Assembly (NCBI GenBank): GCA_019634415.1
Contig: JAHQVJ010000207.1
Coordinates: 40,359-104,358, forward strand
DNA length: 64,000 nt
Reading direction: 5' to 3'
Origin: Myxococcales bacterium
GTDB lineage: Bacteria; Myxococcota_A; UBA796; GCA-2862545
Under the pieces are notes generated by a model. The model saw nothing but the letters and a program-made list of their open reading frames with translations, was not told the origin of the DNA and did no database searches. The position numbers were made by a program, and so were the translations under genes. The first letter of the stretch is position 1. Each line of letters begins with the position of its first letter. This document shows, in pieces, positions 45,118-53,415 of this stretch.

Positions 45118-47424
45118 GTGCATACGTCGATGATCGGATGGCTGTGGCTTGGTGGGTGCACGGGATCACTCCTCGGAGAGATCCGCTCCCTCGACGAGGG
45201 ATCCCTCGATGACCTGCAGAGCGAGGGCTCGCTGTTCCGGGTGGGGGATCCGGATCCCGAGGAAGACGCCGTAGCGCGCGCAGCTGCGGAGGCCGATGCG
45301 ATGGCCGTCGTGGAGGCCTTCCTCCAGGACCACCCCCACCGCCGCGAGCGCCTGTTGTGGTCCGTGGAGGCGGGCCGGCTCCGCACCCGGGAGGGCAACG
45401 TGACCGCCTCGCTGCCCGACGGGCGCCGCGTGCAGCTCCTGGGGGAGGGCTGGCATCGCCGGTCCCTGGCGACCTCCATCCTGCGCTCCGAGGATCCGGC
45501 CCAGCAGCAGCTCCTGCTCGACGAGCTGACTGCGAGCGCTCCCGAGCACTGCCGCATCTCCGGGAGCGCCGACGTGGCGCACGAGATCCAGCAGATCGCT
45601 CGGTGCACCAACGACGTCGAGGCCTGGTCGGCGATGGCCCCGCCCTCCTCCCCTGGCCTCCCTCCGTCCCGAGGAACTCCCACGCCGAACCCGGGCGTGT
45701 GCCCACTGGACATCGACGTGGGTCCGGGGGACGACGGAGGGAGCGCGTGCTTCCCCACATCGGAGCTGGGGAAGCAGCTGCTCGGCGAGTGGGCGTGGGC
45801 TCACCTGCTGCCCCCTGTTCGAAACCAGGTCAACCGCGGCACCTGCGTGGCCTTCGCCATCAACTCGGCCCTCGAGACGTCGGCGGCCGTTCACACCGGA
45901 CAGTCCCTCGATCTCTCGGAGCAGGCGCTGTACTCCATCGGCAAGCTCGACTTCGACGGACAGCACTTCGGAGACGGACTGGACACCGTCGACTTCCTCC
46001 AGCAGCTACAGCAGACGGGCACTCGGATCGGGACCGAGGCGACCTGGGGCTACAATCCGTCGTGGTGCCGCGAGGAGCACGACGGGTTCTACGTCGACTC
46101 CTGCATGGGCTACGGCGCCGCCTGCTCCGAGACCGCCCATCAGCTGGGCATCACGCGGGTCGATGGCGAGGCCTTCTTCTATCGACCGACCACCCGTGGC
46201 GACTGGGTGCGGATCCGCACCGCGACCGGGATCTACACTCCCCGCATCCCCAGCCTCGACACTGCCCGCACCTACATGGCGCGAGGCGCGGGCGTGGTGG
46301 CGGGCGTGGAGGCCACGGCGGACTTCCTCGCCATCGGCGCCAGTGGCCAGCTGGGTCGCCACGACGACGCATCGGCGGGCTACCACGCGGTGCAGGTCGT
46401 GCGGATCACCGACGACTACGTCGTGGTGAAGAACTCCTTCGGCTGCGGCTGGGGCGACAACGGCTACGCCTACCTGCCCGTGGACTGGTGGCTGGACCAC
46501 GTCACCGACATGACCGGAGTCCTCGCCGACGTGGAGGTGGACGAGCCCCCCACGGTCCAGATCGTCACGCCCACGGTGGCCGGTGAGGTGACCGCGGGCG
46601 TGCCCATGACGCTGAGTGCCCAGGTGAGCGACGCCGAGGACGGACGAGCGTGCTGCACGGTGGCCTGGATGTCCTCGTCGCTAGGCTTCCTGGGCAACGG
46701 TACCGATCTGGTGGTGAACCTGGTGGATCCCGGTCCGCAGATGATCGCTGCGAGGGTGTTCGACAGTCGGGGAGCCAGCACGATCGACACGGTGTGGGTC
46801 GAGGTCCGAGACCCGCAGGATCTGACGACGGTGGAGATCGTGCGCCCGAACCACGTCCCGTTCACCACGGTGCACGTACCCGTCGGGGTGGACGTGGCCT
46901 TCGCAGGCGAGGTCCACAGCGCCGAGCGCGATGGGGTGAGCTGCAGCGATCGCAGCTGGCGAGCCGGAGCGTTCGGCACCACGGGCTGCGCCATCGTCAC
47001 CCGCTTCGACACCCCAGGTCGCTTCCGTGTGGTGCACGAAGCCGCGACGAGTGGAGCACGCGGAGCGCCTCGAGCCCACCTGTGGGTCCACGCGAGCGCC
47101 TGGCACGACGGGCAGCGACCCTACGCCGGGATCCTGGCCCCGCTGCAGCCCGACACGGCACTCCCCCTGCGCGAGGAGACGCTGCTGTCGGGCGTCGCAC
47201 ACTCCAGCCTCGACGATGGCCCCAGCGAGGTGCTGTGGACGCTCGCGACGGGAGACACCCAGGTGGAGATCGGCAGGGGCACGTCGGTGCGTTGGACCCC
47301 GGGCGACGACGTGCAGGTCCCCTGCGGGCAGCTCGTGCACGCCCGACTGTCCCTCGACGTGACCGACGCCAACGGCCGCGGCAGCGATGCACTCGACGTG
47401 CAGCTGCAGGGCGACGACTGTTGA
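45118..47424 (+). CDS. Papain-fold (C1-like) surface protease with Ig-like domains (copy B)
   Basis: A 768-residue paralogue of the divergent copy A with the same order: short lipoprotein signal (MIGWLWLGGC), the N-terminal module VEAFLQDHPHRRERLLWSVE, a C1-like domain and C-terminal Ig/PKD-like domains. The triad is complete: Cys243 in NQVNRGTCVAFAINSALE, His423 in AGYHAVQVVRI and Asn439 in VKNSFGCGWGDNGYAYLP. Trp after Asn-Ser is replaced by Phe compared with copy A. GTG is chosen because GGGAGG lies six bases upstream. Both copies may process surface proteins or prey polymers; substrate unknown. Confidence 0.87.
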   Translation: MHTSMIGWLWLGGCTGSLLGEIRSLDEGSLDDLQSEGSLFRVGDPDPEEDAVARAAAEADAMAVVEAFLQDHPHRRERLLWSVEAGRLRTREGNVTASLPDGRRVQLLGEGWHRRSLATSILRSEDPAQQQLLLDELTASAPEHCRISGSADVAHEIQQIARCTNDVEAWSAMAPPSSPGLPPSRGTPTPNPGVCPLDIDVGPGDDGGSACFPTSELGKQLLGEWAWAHLLPPVRNQVNRGTCVAFAINSALETSAAVHTGQSLDLSEQALYSIGKLDFDGQHFGDGLDTVDFLQQLQQTGTRIGTEATWGYNPSWCREEHDGFYVDSCMGYGAACSETAHQLGITRVDGEAFFYRPTTRGDWVRIRTATGIYTPRIPSLDTARTYMARGAGVVAGVEATADFLAIGASGQLGRHDDASAGYHAVQVVRITDDYVVVKNSFGCGWGDNGYAYLPVDWWLDHVTDMTGVLADVEVDEPPTVQIVTPTVAGEVTAGVPMTLSAQVSDAEDGRACCTVAWMSSSLGFLGNGTDLVVNLVDPGPQMIAARVFDSRGASTIDTVWVEVRDPQDLTTVEIVRPNHVPFTTVHVPVGVDVAFAGEVHSAERDGVSCSDRSWRAGAFGTTGCAIVTRFDTPGRFRVVHEAATSGARGAPRAHLWVHASAWHDGQRPYAGILAPLQPDTALPLREETLLSGVAHSSLDDGPSEVLWTLATGDTQVEIGRGTSVRWTPGDDVQVPCGQLVHARLSLDVTDANGRGSDALDVQLQGDDC

Positions 47425-47437
47425 GCTGCCGTGGAGG

Positions 47438-47941
47438 TCAGAGCCTGAGGGGCAGGTCCGCCGTGACGCCGAGTCGGGCCGCCATGCCCAGGCCGAAGCC
47501 TCCGAGCCAGCCGAACTCCGGAGACGCCTGGAACGCGATGCGCCAGCCCTCCCGCACCCGCACGTCCACACCAAGCTCCATGTACTGGTCCAGCCGGACC
47601 TTCGGCGCGTGACCGTAGGGCAGGAACGTCTGCATCTGGATGCCGAGGCCCAGCGTGGGACGCACCCGCTGACGCGGGAACAGCACCTCTCGCAAGCCGA
47701 AGGACAGCGGCACCAGGGCCAGCTCAGGCCCTGCCATCAGACCCGTCGCCACTCGCACGTGGAAGGCCCCGTCGGAGCGGAACGGGCGCCACGTCAGCTC
47801 GGGGTGCAGACCCGACGCCAGACCCACCAGGTCCACCTCCACCGGAAGGGTCACGCTGAAGTGCTCGGCCCGCAGCGGGGACTCGGCAGACGCGGTCCCG
47901 ACCCACAACAGACCCATCATCGAAGCAATCGTCGTCATCAT
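47438..47941 (-). CDS. Outer-membrane beta-barrel-like protein
   Basis: A 167-residue protein with a signal peptide (MMTTIASMMGLLWVGTASA, cleavage before ES). Alternating strands follow: HFSVTLPVEVDLVGLASG, GAFHVRVATGLMAG, RPTLGLGIQMQTFLP, DQYMELGVDVRV and GWRIAFQASPEFGWLGGFG, ending in Leu-Arg-Leu. This resembles small OmpA/OmpX-like barrels of about eight strands. It is last of a three-gene operon with 10 bases to the gene before. Confidence 0.72.
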   Translation of the reverse strand: MMTTIASMMGLLWVGTASAESPLRAEHFSVTLPVEVDLVGLASGLHPELTWRPFRSDGAFHVRVATGLMAGPELALVPLSFGLREVLFPRQRVRPTLGLGIQMQTFLPYGHAPKVRLDQYMELGVDVRVREGWRIAFQASPEFGWLGGFGLGMAARLGVTADLPLRL

Positions 47942-47951
47942 GGCTCCCGCA

Positions 47952-48509
47952 TCACCAGCCGAACAGGCCCCAGTCGTCGAACACACCGCCCCAGGCGCCG
48001 CCCGAGAAGTCCTCCTCCACACCGAAGCCGTACCAGAACTCCCCCACCGAGAAGTCGGGCGACCAGATCCACACCTCGTAGGTGCCCGCCGACGGGAAGT
48101 GCACCGCCAGCGACCCCGTGGTCCACATCGTGCGGCGCATGACCTGCTCGAAGTAGACCTCGCGCTCCGGCTCGTCGTTGCGCTGGACCCACACGCCCAT
48201 GCCCTCGGGCACCTCGGCGGGCAGCCAGTCCAACAGCTCGGGCGTGGGCTCGGGCAGTCCCGGCCCCACGATGGCGAACACCGGCCGGTGGTTCTCGAGC
48301 GCGCGCAAGCGCGGCACCTGCATCTCCATGGGCATCGCGAAGGGTGTGTCGTACTCGAGCACGACGGTGAAGACCTCGTCACCCGTCACGAACTCACCGC
48401 CGATCACGTGGGAGATCTTGGGAAGCTCGATCACGAGGCGCTCCTCCACGGCCTGCGGCCGATGCGCCAGCGCATCCAGAGCAATCCACGACATCAAGGA
48501 AAGCGTCAT
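47952..48509 (-). CDS. Exported protein of unknown family
   Basis: A 185-residue protein with a hydrophobic N-terminus (MTLSLMSWIALDALA) that is probably a signal peptide. The mature part is acidic and aromatic-rich, with beta pattern VFTVVLEYDTPFAMPMEMQ, then YFEQVMRRTMWTTGSLAVHF and GTYEVWIWSPDFSVGEFWYG, as in small beta-sandwich domains. It ends in Trp/Phe/Gly-rich residues. Its start overlaps the stop of the upstream lipoprotein gene (ATGA), a sign of translational coupling. No function can be named. Confidence 0.68.
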   Translation of the reverse strand: MTLSLMSWIALDALAHRPQAVEERLVIELPKISHVIGGEFVTGDEVFTVVLEYDTPFAMPMEMQVPRLRALENHRPVFAIVGPGLPEPTPELLDWLPAEVPEGMGVWVQRNDEPEREVYFEQVMRRTMWTTGSLAVHFPSAGTYEVWIWSPDFSVGEFWYGFGVEEDFSGGAWGGVFDDWGLFGW

Positions 48510-48766
48510 CACAGGCAGGCCTCCGGAAGGTCGTCGTAGGCGGTTCGCATCTGGTCGAGGCCCGCGATGCAGGCCTTGTCGCACAGCTCTCCGATCTCCG
48601 GGTTTCCCCAGCAGTCGCCTCCCAGCTGGAAGCGGTCGTTGTCGGTGGTGATGCCGAGCTGCGCATCACGGGCGTCGATGCAGCTGACCCACTCGGCACA
48701 GGCTTGGGACTGATCCACGCTCGTGTCGCAAGCGACCAGCAGGAAGACGATGGGGAACAGACGCAC
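48509..48766 (-). CDS. Small Cys-rich lipoprotein
   Basis: An 85-residue protein beginning with a short lipoprotein signal (RLFPIVFLLVAC). The mature part has six more Cys (CAEWVSCID, GDCWGNPEIGELCDKACIAG, EACL), the spacing of a disulfide-held helical hairpin. The GTG start is seven bases after GAGAGG. It heads the three-gene operon with the exported protein and the barrel-like protein. The set may form one envelope complex, as inferred from coupling alone. Confidence 0.65.
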   Translation of the reverse strand: MRLFPIVFLLVACDTSVDQSQACAEWVSCIDARDAQLGITTDNDRFQLGGDCWGNPEIGELCDKACIAGLDQMRTAYDDLPEACL

Positions 48767-48866
48767 GCACACCTCTCGCAAACGCAGTACAGGACTGCAT
48801 TCCCGTCTTTCAGGAGAGCAACGTCGAAGGTATATGGATTCGAAACGCCTCCCACAACGGTGGACC

Positions 48867-49601
48867 ATGCCAACTGTCGACAAGCTCTCTGTTTTGTTCT
48901 TTTCGACCTTGCTCTGCGCCTGCTCCTCCTCGGAGTGGGTCGTGACCACGTGGGGCGAGGAGTTCATCGAAGACGGCATCGCCGTTGCCGACTTCGAAGA
49001 CGGCTGCTCTGCCACGTACGACCGATTCGAGGTGCAGTTCGCCTCTGCCACACTGCTCGAGGTGGACGAGACCGTGGTCGGGGACGCTCCCGTGAGCCGC
49101 GTGGACCTCGTCGAGGCGGGGCCGCAACAGCTGGGCACGGTCGAGGTGCGGCCCGGCGACTACCAGCGCGTCTACTACGAGATCGGACCCGACACGGACG
49201 ACGCCGTGCGGACCGCGGGCACCGTGACCTGCGGAGGCGACACAGTGACCTTCGACTGGTCCTTCAGCGCCGCCACCCGCTACCGCTGCCTGCCCCTCGA
49301 CATCTCAGCGGCCGCTGGTGACCAGGTGACCACCGAGCTCACCGTGCACGGCGACCACCTGTTCTTCGACAGCCTCGACGAGGACGGTGGCCTGCTGCGC
49401 GGCCAAGCCATCGTGGACGCCGATGCGAACGAAGACGGGTCCGTCACCCTCGTCGAGCTCGAGGCCGTGCGCATCACGGACCTCGGCTACCCCGTCGGAA
49501 CCGTGGTCGGAATCGACCACTTCGCCGACTTCGTGGGTCACCTGGTCCAGAGCGTGGGCCACGTCAACGGCGAGGGTCACTGCTTCGTCGACGACGCATG
49601 A
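48867..49601 (+). CDS. Lipoprotein with EF-hand-like calcium motif
   Basis: A 244-residue protein with a lipoprotein signal (LSVLFFSTLLCAC). The body is beta-rich (RFEVQFASATLLEVDETVVGD, YYEIGPDTDDAVRTAGTVTCGG) and contains ADANEDGSVTLVELEAV near residue 195, which fits the DxDxNxDGxVxxxEL calcium loop. Calcium binding at the cell surface is likely. The overall family looks like DUF4382-type domains, but this is a weak call. It is divergent from the operon ending at 47438. Confidence 0.72.
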   Translation: MPTVDKLSVLFFSTLLCACSSSEWVVTTWGEEFIEDGIAVADFEDGCSATYDRFEVQFASATLLEVDETVVGDAPVSRVDLVEAGPQQLGTVEVRPGDYQRVYYEIGPDTDDAVRTAGTVTCGGDTVTFDWSFSAATRYRCLPLDISAAAGDQVTTELTVHGDHLFFDSLDEDGGLLRGQAIVDADANEDGSVTLVELEAVRITDLGYPVGTVVGIDHFADFVGHLVQSVGHVNGEGHCFVDDA

Positions 49602-49625
49602 CGATCCGATCCGCGTAGCGGCAGT

Positions 49626-49661
49626 CCTCGACATGCGATGATGCGCTTCAAGCTGTCGAGG
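49626..49661 (+). promoter_or_regulatory. Hairpin over the ribosome site of the Cys-rich gene
   Basis: The 8-base arms CCTCGACA and TGTCGAGG have a 20-base loop. The 3' arm includes the GAGGG that serves the ATG at 49667. Folding would hide the ribosome site, so translation could be controlled by structure, or the repeat could bind protein as DNA. Confidence 0.35.
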
Positions 49662-49666
49662 GTCGC

Positions 49667-51142
49667 ATGAGGTTCGCGTCGATCATGGTGGTGTCGGGAT
49701 GGATCGCCGGGTGCGGAGATCCCCCGCTGCTGTGCGAGTTCCAGGGGTGCGAGGACCCACCGCCCATCGAGTGCATCGAGGGCAACACGGTGCTGCGGAC
49801 CTACCCCTCCACCGGCGTGTGCGACGTGGAGCAAGGGGGGTGCGTCTACGAGCCGGTGGACACGCCCTGCGACGACTGCACCGCCAGCTGCCTGGGGCAG
49901 TGCGAGGGGGTCGTGTGCGACGACTTGGCAGGCGGATGCCGCGTGTCGGGCGCCTGCGTGCCGGGCGATCTGGAGGACGCCGCCACCTGTGCCTACGAGC
50001 CCGCCGACGACGGGACCGCCTGCGACGACGGCGATCCCTGCACGGCGGCGGACCAGTGCATCGACGAGAACTGCCTGGCGGTCCCCGTCGAGGAGGAAGA
50101 GCCCTGCGACGGCGAGGACGGCTTCTGCGTGGGCGGCGTGTGTGTGGAGTGCCTCGGCGCCGAGCAATGCGACGACGACAACCTGTGCACCATCGACCAG
50201 TGCACGGCCAACAGCTGCAACAGCCTGCCCGATGACGGGGCCCCCTGCGACGACGCCGACCCCTGCACCGACGCCGACAGCTGCCTGGGAGGAAGCTGCC
50301 AAGCCACCCCCATCGCCGACGGACAGCCCTGCGTGGACGGACAGCTCGGCCTGTGCCTGGCGGGGGCGTGCGTGGACTGCATCGGCGACCTCGACTGCGA
50401 CGACGGCAACCTGTGCACCACCGACACCTGCTCGGGCAACGCGTGCACCATCACGAACGACGACGGCGCAGCCTGCGACGACGCCGATCCCTGCACGGCG
50501 TCGGACGAGTGCCTCGGCGGCAGCTGCCAAGCCACCCCCATCGCCGACGGACAGCCCTGTGTGGACGGGGAGATCGGCTTGTGCTTCGCGGGCGCCTGTG
50601 TCGAGTGCATCACCGCTGCCGACTGCGACGACGGCAACCCCTGCACGGCCGACGTCTGCTCCGGCAACGTCTGCAGCAACCCGAACGACAACGGGGCCGC
50701 CTGCGACGACGGCGACGCGTGCACCCAAGGGGACGTCTGCCAGAATGGCGCCTGCGGCCACACCCTCGTGATCTCGTGCACGGCCCTGAGCGACTGCCAC
50801 GACGTCGGGGTCTGCAACCCTGCAACCGGAATCTGCTCGAATCCCACCAAGGCGCTGGGCGCCTCCTGCGACGACGACGACCTGTGCACCTACGACGACG
50901 AGTGTGACGGTGCGGGAACCTGCGGGGGCACGGACATCGCCTGCACCGACACCCTGTGCGTGGACCGCGAGTGCAACGGCACGAACGTGTGCACGGAGAC
51001 CAACGCAACCGCAGGCACGTTCTGCGGCGGCTGCTCGGAGTGCGACGGGTCGGGCAGCTGCGACTACCAGTGCTCGGGCTCGGAGACGTGCTGCTTCGAT
51101 CTCCCGAACTACTGCATCCCCAGCGGCTCGCAGTGCTTCTGA
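49667..51142 (+). CDS. Disintegrin-like Cys-rich repeat lipoprotein
   Basis: A 491-residue protein with a lipoprotein signal (MVVSGWIAGC). The mature chain holds over 60 Cys in repeats of the form CDDGDPCTAADQC...C...C and CDDGNLCTTDTCSGNAC, matching the Dictyostelium-type and disintegrin-like repeats found in myxobacterial surface proteins. The Asp-rich loops could bind calcium and the Cys pairs would be oxidised outside. Adjacent repeat units at codons about 210 and 286 are nearly identical in DNA, so the array has grown by recent duplication. Probably an adhesin or matrix protein. Confidence 0.82.
   Translation: MRFASIMVVSGWIAGCGDPPLLCEFQGCEDPPPIECIEGNTVLRTYPSTGVCDVEQGGCVYEPVDTPCDDCTASCLGQCEGVVCDDLAGGCRVSGACVPGDLEDAATCAYEPADDGTACDDGDPCTAADQCIDENCLAVPVEEEEPCDGEDGFCVGGVCVECLGAEQCDDDNLCTIDQCTANSCNSLPDDGAPCDDADPCTDADSCLGGSCQATPIADGQPCVDGQLGLCLAGACVDCIGDLDCDDGNLCTTDTCSGNACTITNDDGAACDDADPCTASDECLGGSCQATPIADGQPCVDGEIGLCFAGACVECITAADCDDGNPCTADVCSGNVCSNPNDNGAACDDGDACTQGDVCQNGACGHTLVISCTALSDCHDVGVCNPATGICSNPTKALGASCDDDDLCTYDDECDGAGTCGGTDIACTDTLCVDRECNGTNVCTETNATAGTFCGGCSECDGSGSCDYQCSGSETCCFDLPNYCIPSGSQCF
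50294..50568 (+). repeat. 47-base near-identical intragenic repeat pair
   Basis: The copies at 50294-50340 and 50522-50568 differ at one base. They are 228 bases (76 codons) apart and keep the reading frame. They mark a recent duplication of one Cys-rich unit. Confidence 0.85.
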
Positions 51143-51156
51143 CGCCCAGCTGGGCG
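51143..51156. terminator. GC-rich palindrome between convergent genes
   Basis: CGCCCAGCTGGGCG follows the stop of the Cys-rich gene directly and lies 18 bases from the end of the convergent CarD-family gene. It can fold as a 5-base stem with an AGCT loop. There is no U-tract, so it is a weak terminator candidate for both strands. Confidence 0.4.
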
Positions 51157-51173
51157 CCGGAGAGCCCCGATCG

Positions 51174-51671
51174 CTAGGCGGCCAGCGTGGCCGTCATGCG
51201 CTCTTCCACGGCGGGCCTCGACTCACCGAGCGCGGCCGCCAGCTCCGAGACCAGCAGCTCCCGCACCCGCTCGAAGATCTTGCGCTCACCGAAGGACAGC
51301 TCCTTGCGGTTGCGCACGGCCGCCAGCTCACCCAGTAGCTCGGCCATCTCGATGGGCTCGTTGCTCATGAGCTTCTCGTTGTAGCGCCGCTGGCGTCGGT
51401 TCCAGTTCTGCCGCTCGTCGGGAGCCTCCTGCTCCTGAAGCACCTTCCACGCCTGGTTGGCGCGGTCCGACGACATCACCGGACGGACTCCCTGCTCAGT
51501 CACGCGGTTGGTGGGGACCCACATGCGGCCGTGGGTCTCGCCGAGATCGATCCGATACAGCTCGACCTCCTCTCCCTCGACGGCCATGCGCTCGACGGCC
51601 TCCACCCGACCCACGCCACAGCCGGGTACCACCACGCGGTCCTCGACGTTGAACTCCACCCTGACCCCCAT
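51174..51671 (-). CDS. CarD/CdnL family transcription regulator
   Basis: A 165-residue protein with the RNA-polymerase-interacting Tudor-like domain at residues 5-65 (FNVEDRVVVPGCGVGRVEAVER, then GRMWVPTNRV), followed by a helical DNA-binding part (NWNRRQRRYNEKLMSNEPIEMAE, FGERKIFERVRELLVSELA). CarD/CdnL proteins stabilise open promoter complexes. The ATG chosen places the domain at the N-terminus as in relatives; an upstream ATG at 51734 would add 21 residues encoded over a palindrome. It differs from the usual essential CdnL in having few Trp and a shifted basic patch, so it may be a paralogue. Confidence 0.87.
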   Translation of the reverse strand: MGVRVEFNVEDRVVVPGCGVGRVEAVERMAVEGEEVELYRIDLGETHGRMWVPTNRVTEQGVRPVMSSDRANQAWKVLQEQEAPDERQNWNRRQRRYNEKLMSNEPIEMAELLGELAAVRNRKELSFGERKIFERVRELLVSELAAALGESRPAVEERMTATLAA

Positions 51672-51704
51672 GCACGTGCCGCGATCCAGATCGGCTATCC
51701 CACA

Positions 51705-51723
51705 TCGATCGATATTCGATCGA
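51705..51723. promoter_or_regulatory. TCGATCGA palindrome pair upstream of carD-like gene
   Basis: TCGATCGA-TAT-TCGATCGA forms a perfect 8+8 symmetric element 34 bases before the preferred start of the CarD-family gene and 18 bases from the end of the MscS gene. It is AT-richer than its surroundings and may be an operator. TCGATCGA also occurs singly before the Lrp-type gene, but such short words are expected by chance. Confidence 0.35.
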
Positions 51724-51740
51724 ATTGATGCCATTTGTTG

Positions 51741-52589
51741 TCACTCTGCCAGAAACCCATCCCCGTGTGCCGACTTGACTGTCCGCACGGGGGTGGCAAG
51801 CCCGATACCCTCCTCCACCAATGCAGCCATGACGCGATCTCGCACGTGGTTTCGCAAGGCGAAGAAGTTGGGCGTTGCCGTCCACAGGGAGAACTGCAAC
51901 CACATTCCGTCCAGCTCGAACTCCTTGAACCAGACCTCGGGTCGTGGCTCGTCGAGGCACAGCGGATGTTCGTCAGCCACTCGACCGAGCACGCGCCGCA
52001 CGTGGCTCACGTCCACATCGTGCTCCACACGGAGCTGGACGTCCACCCTGCGGATGGGGAAGTGGGTGAGGTTCACGATCTCCGACTTGAGCAGCGACTC
52101 GTTGGGCATCCGCACGAGCACATTGTCGTAGGTTCGGAGCTTCACGCTCATGGGGTCCATGCTCATCACCTCCCCCTCGGTCTGCCCGATGCGGATGATG
52201 TCGCCCACGACGAAGGGCCGCTCGCCGATCAGGAACACCCCGCTGATCAGGTTCGACGCCGAGGTCTGGGCAGCAAAGCCGATGGCCACCGTGAGGATCC
52301 CGGCCGCCCCGAGGAGCACCGACACGTCGAAGCCCAGCCGTCCGAGGGCCAAGGCCACGACCAAGGCCAGCAGCGTGTAGTAGACCACCAGGCGCGTGAC
52401 CATGCCCGCCTGGGCCGACACGCGCGCCCCCACCACCCGCGACACCGAGCCCGCCACGATGCGAGCCAGCACCCAGCCGAAGACCAGGATCGCGAGGGCG
52501 GTGGTCCCATCCACCGCCTGCTCCATCGTGAGCCACGCACGCAGCTCCTCGGGGACGAAGGACTGCAGGTTCGAGATGAGCTGCTCCAC
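51741..52589 (-). CDS. mscS: MscS-type mechanosensitive ion channel
   Basis: A 282-residue small-conductance channel. Three hydrophobic helices lie at about 28-50, 62-83 and 86-110. The pore helix has the Gly/Ala pattern GAAGILTVAIGFAAQTSASNLISGVFLIGERPF, and the cytoplasmic beta domain follows (VGDIIRIGQTEGEVMSMDPMSVKLRTYDN). It releases solutes on hypo-osmotic shock at the inner membrane. The GTG start is preceded by AGGGAG. It is preceded, 9 bases upstream, by a DUF432-like gene, so both form an operon. Confidence 0.93.
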   Translation of the reverse strand: MEQLISNLQSFVPEELRAWLTMEQAVDGTTALAILVFGWVLARIVAGSVSRVVGARVSAQAGMVTRLVVYYTLLALVVALALGRLGFDVSVLLGAAGILTVAIGFAAQTSASNLISGVFLIGERPFVVGDIIRIGQTEGEVMSMDPMSVKLRTYDNVLVRMPNESLLKSEIVNLTHFPIRRVDVQLRVEHDVDVSHVRRVLGRVADEHPLCLDEPRPEVWFKEFELDGMWLQFSLWTATPNFFALRNHVRDRVMAALVEEGIGLATPVRTVKSAHGDGFLAE

Positions 52590-52598
52590 GCGATCTCC

Positions 52599-53381
52599 CT
52601 ACGACAGCCACTGACCGAGTGCGCGCACCACCACCCACGACACGCCCTTGGAGCGCGCGGGGCTCTTCTTCACCACCGTGCCGGCCTCCGCCGGAGGGCC
52701 CGACGCCACCCGCACCTCCGCCAGAGGCTGCCCACGCTGCCGCAGCACGGTGATGGACTGGGTCCACAGCTTGCCGTTCGACATCTGGTAGATGCCGAGC
52801 TGCGGCGACGGGATCTGCACCCGCTCGATGTGCAGCAGGTTGGCCCCGTCGTTGCGCACGGTCACCTGGGTGACGGCCCGACCGGGCACCTCGGGCAGCT
52901 CGGCCAGCTCGAGCCGCGCTCGCGTGCGGCTGGCGTAGCACAGCGCTCCCTCGCGCACGGAGGGCCCGAACCAGGTGTCCGACGGACGCAGGACGGGCAC
53001 CTCCAGCAGCGCGTGCCCACCGCCCACCACGGACACCCACACCGTGGTGCCGACGTAGAAGGTGATCTGTCGGCCCGGGGCCAGCCCGAGCGCCGGATCG
53101 GGTCGCACCACGATGGGGCGATCCGCACCGACGGGCCGCAGGGAGAGCTGATCTGCTCCCGAGCCCGTCGCGAAGCGCGCGGCCACGGCCCCCCCGGGCA
53201 TCGGCAGCCCTGGCTCGGGGCCGAGGGCGGCGTAGCGCTCCACCGCGTCGGGCCGATGGGCATGGGCCACGCTCCACTGAAGCGCCTGGCGCTCGACCCA
53301 GAGATCCAGCGAGCCGATCTCCCAGTGACGCTGCGTTCCCGCTGGAGTCTGGTGATCGCCCCACCAACCGCCCTGCGACAT
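52599..53381 (-). CDS. DUF432-like protein paired with MscS
   Basis: A 260-residue protein without signal peptide or membrane segment. Beta-rich stretches (RPIVVRPDPALGLAPGRQITFYVGTTVWVSV, VTQVTVRNDGANLLHIERVQIP) are like those of DUF432 proteins, which I recall being encoded with mechanosensitive channels. The match is by general pattern and gene order, so it is moderate. The gene lies 9 bases ahead of mscS. A role in channel gating or assembly is possible. It is divergent from the ankyrin-like gene at 53416. Confidence 0.6.
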   Translation of the reverse strand: MSQGGWWGDHQTPAGTQRHWEIGSLDLWVERQALQWSVAHAHRPDAVERYAALGPEPGLPMPGGAVAARFATGSGADQLSLRPVGADRPIVVRPDPALGLAPGRQITFYVGTTVWVSVVGGGHALLEVPVLRPSDTWFGPSVREGALCYASRTRARLELAELPEVPGRAVTQVTVRNDGANLLHIERVQIPSPQLGIYQMSNGKLWTQSITVLRQRGQPLAEVRVASGPPAEAGTVVKKSPARSKGVSWVVVRALGQWLS

Positions 53382-53415
53382 CCTGCCCTCCGGCGGCGTA
53401 GGCTACCCTACCGCC

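Noticed and set aside
50294..50568. Repeat pair that might be a CRISPR or mobile element end
   Set aside because: It is an in-frame duplication of a Cys-rich protein unit.
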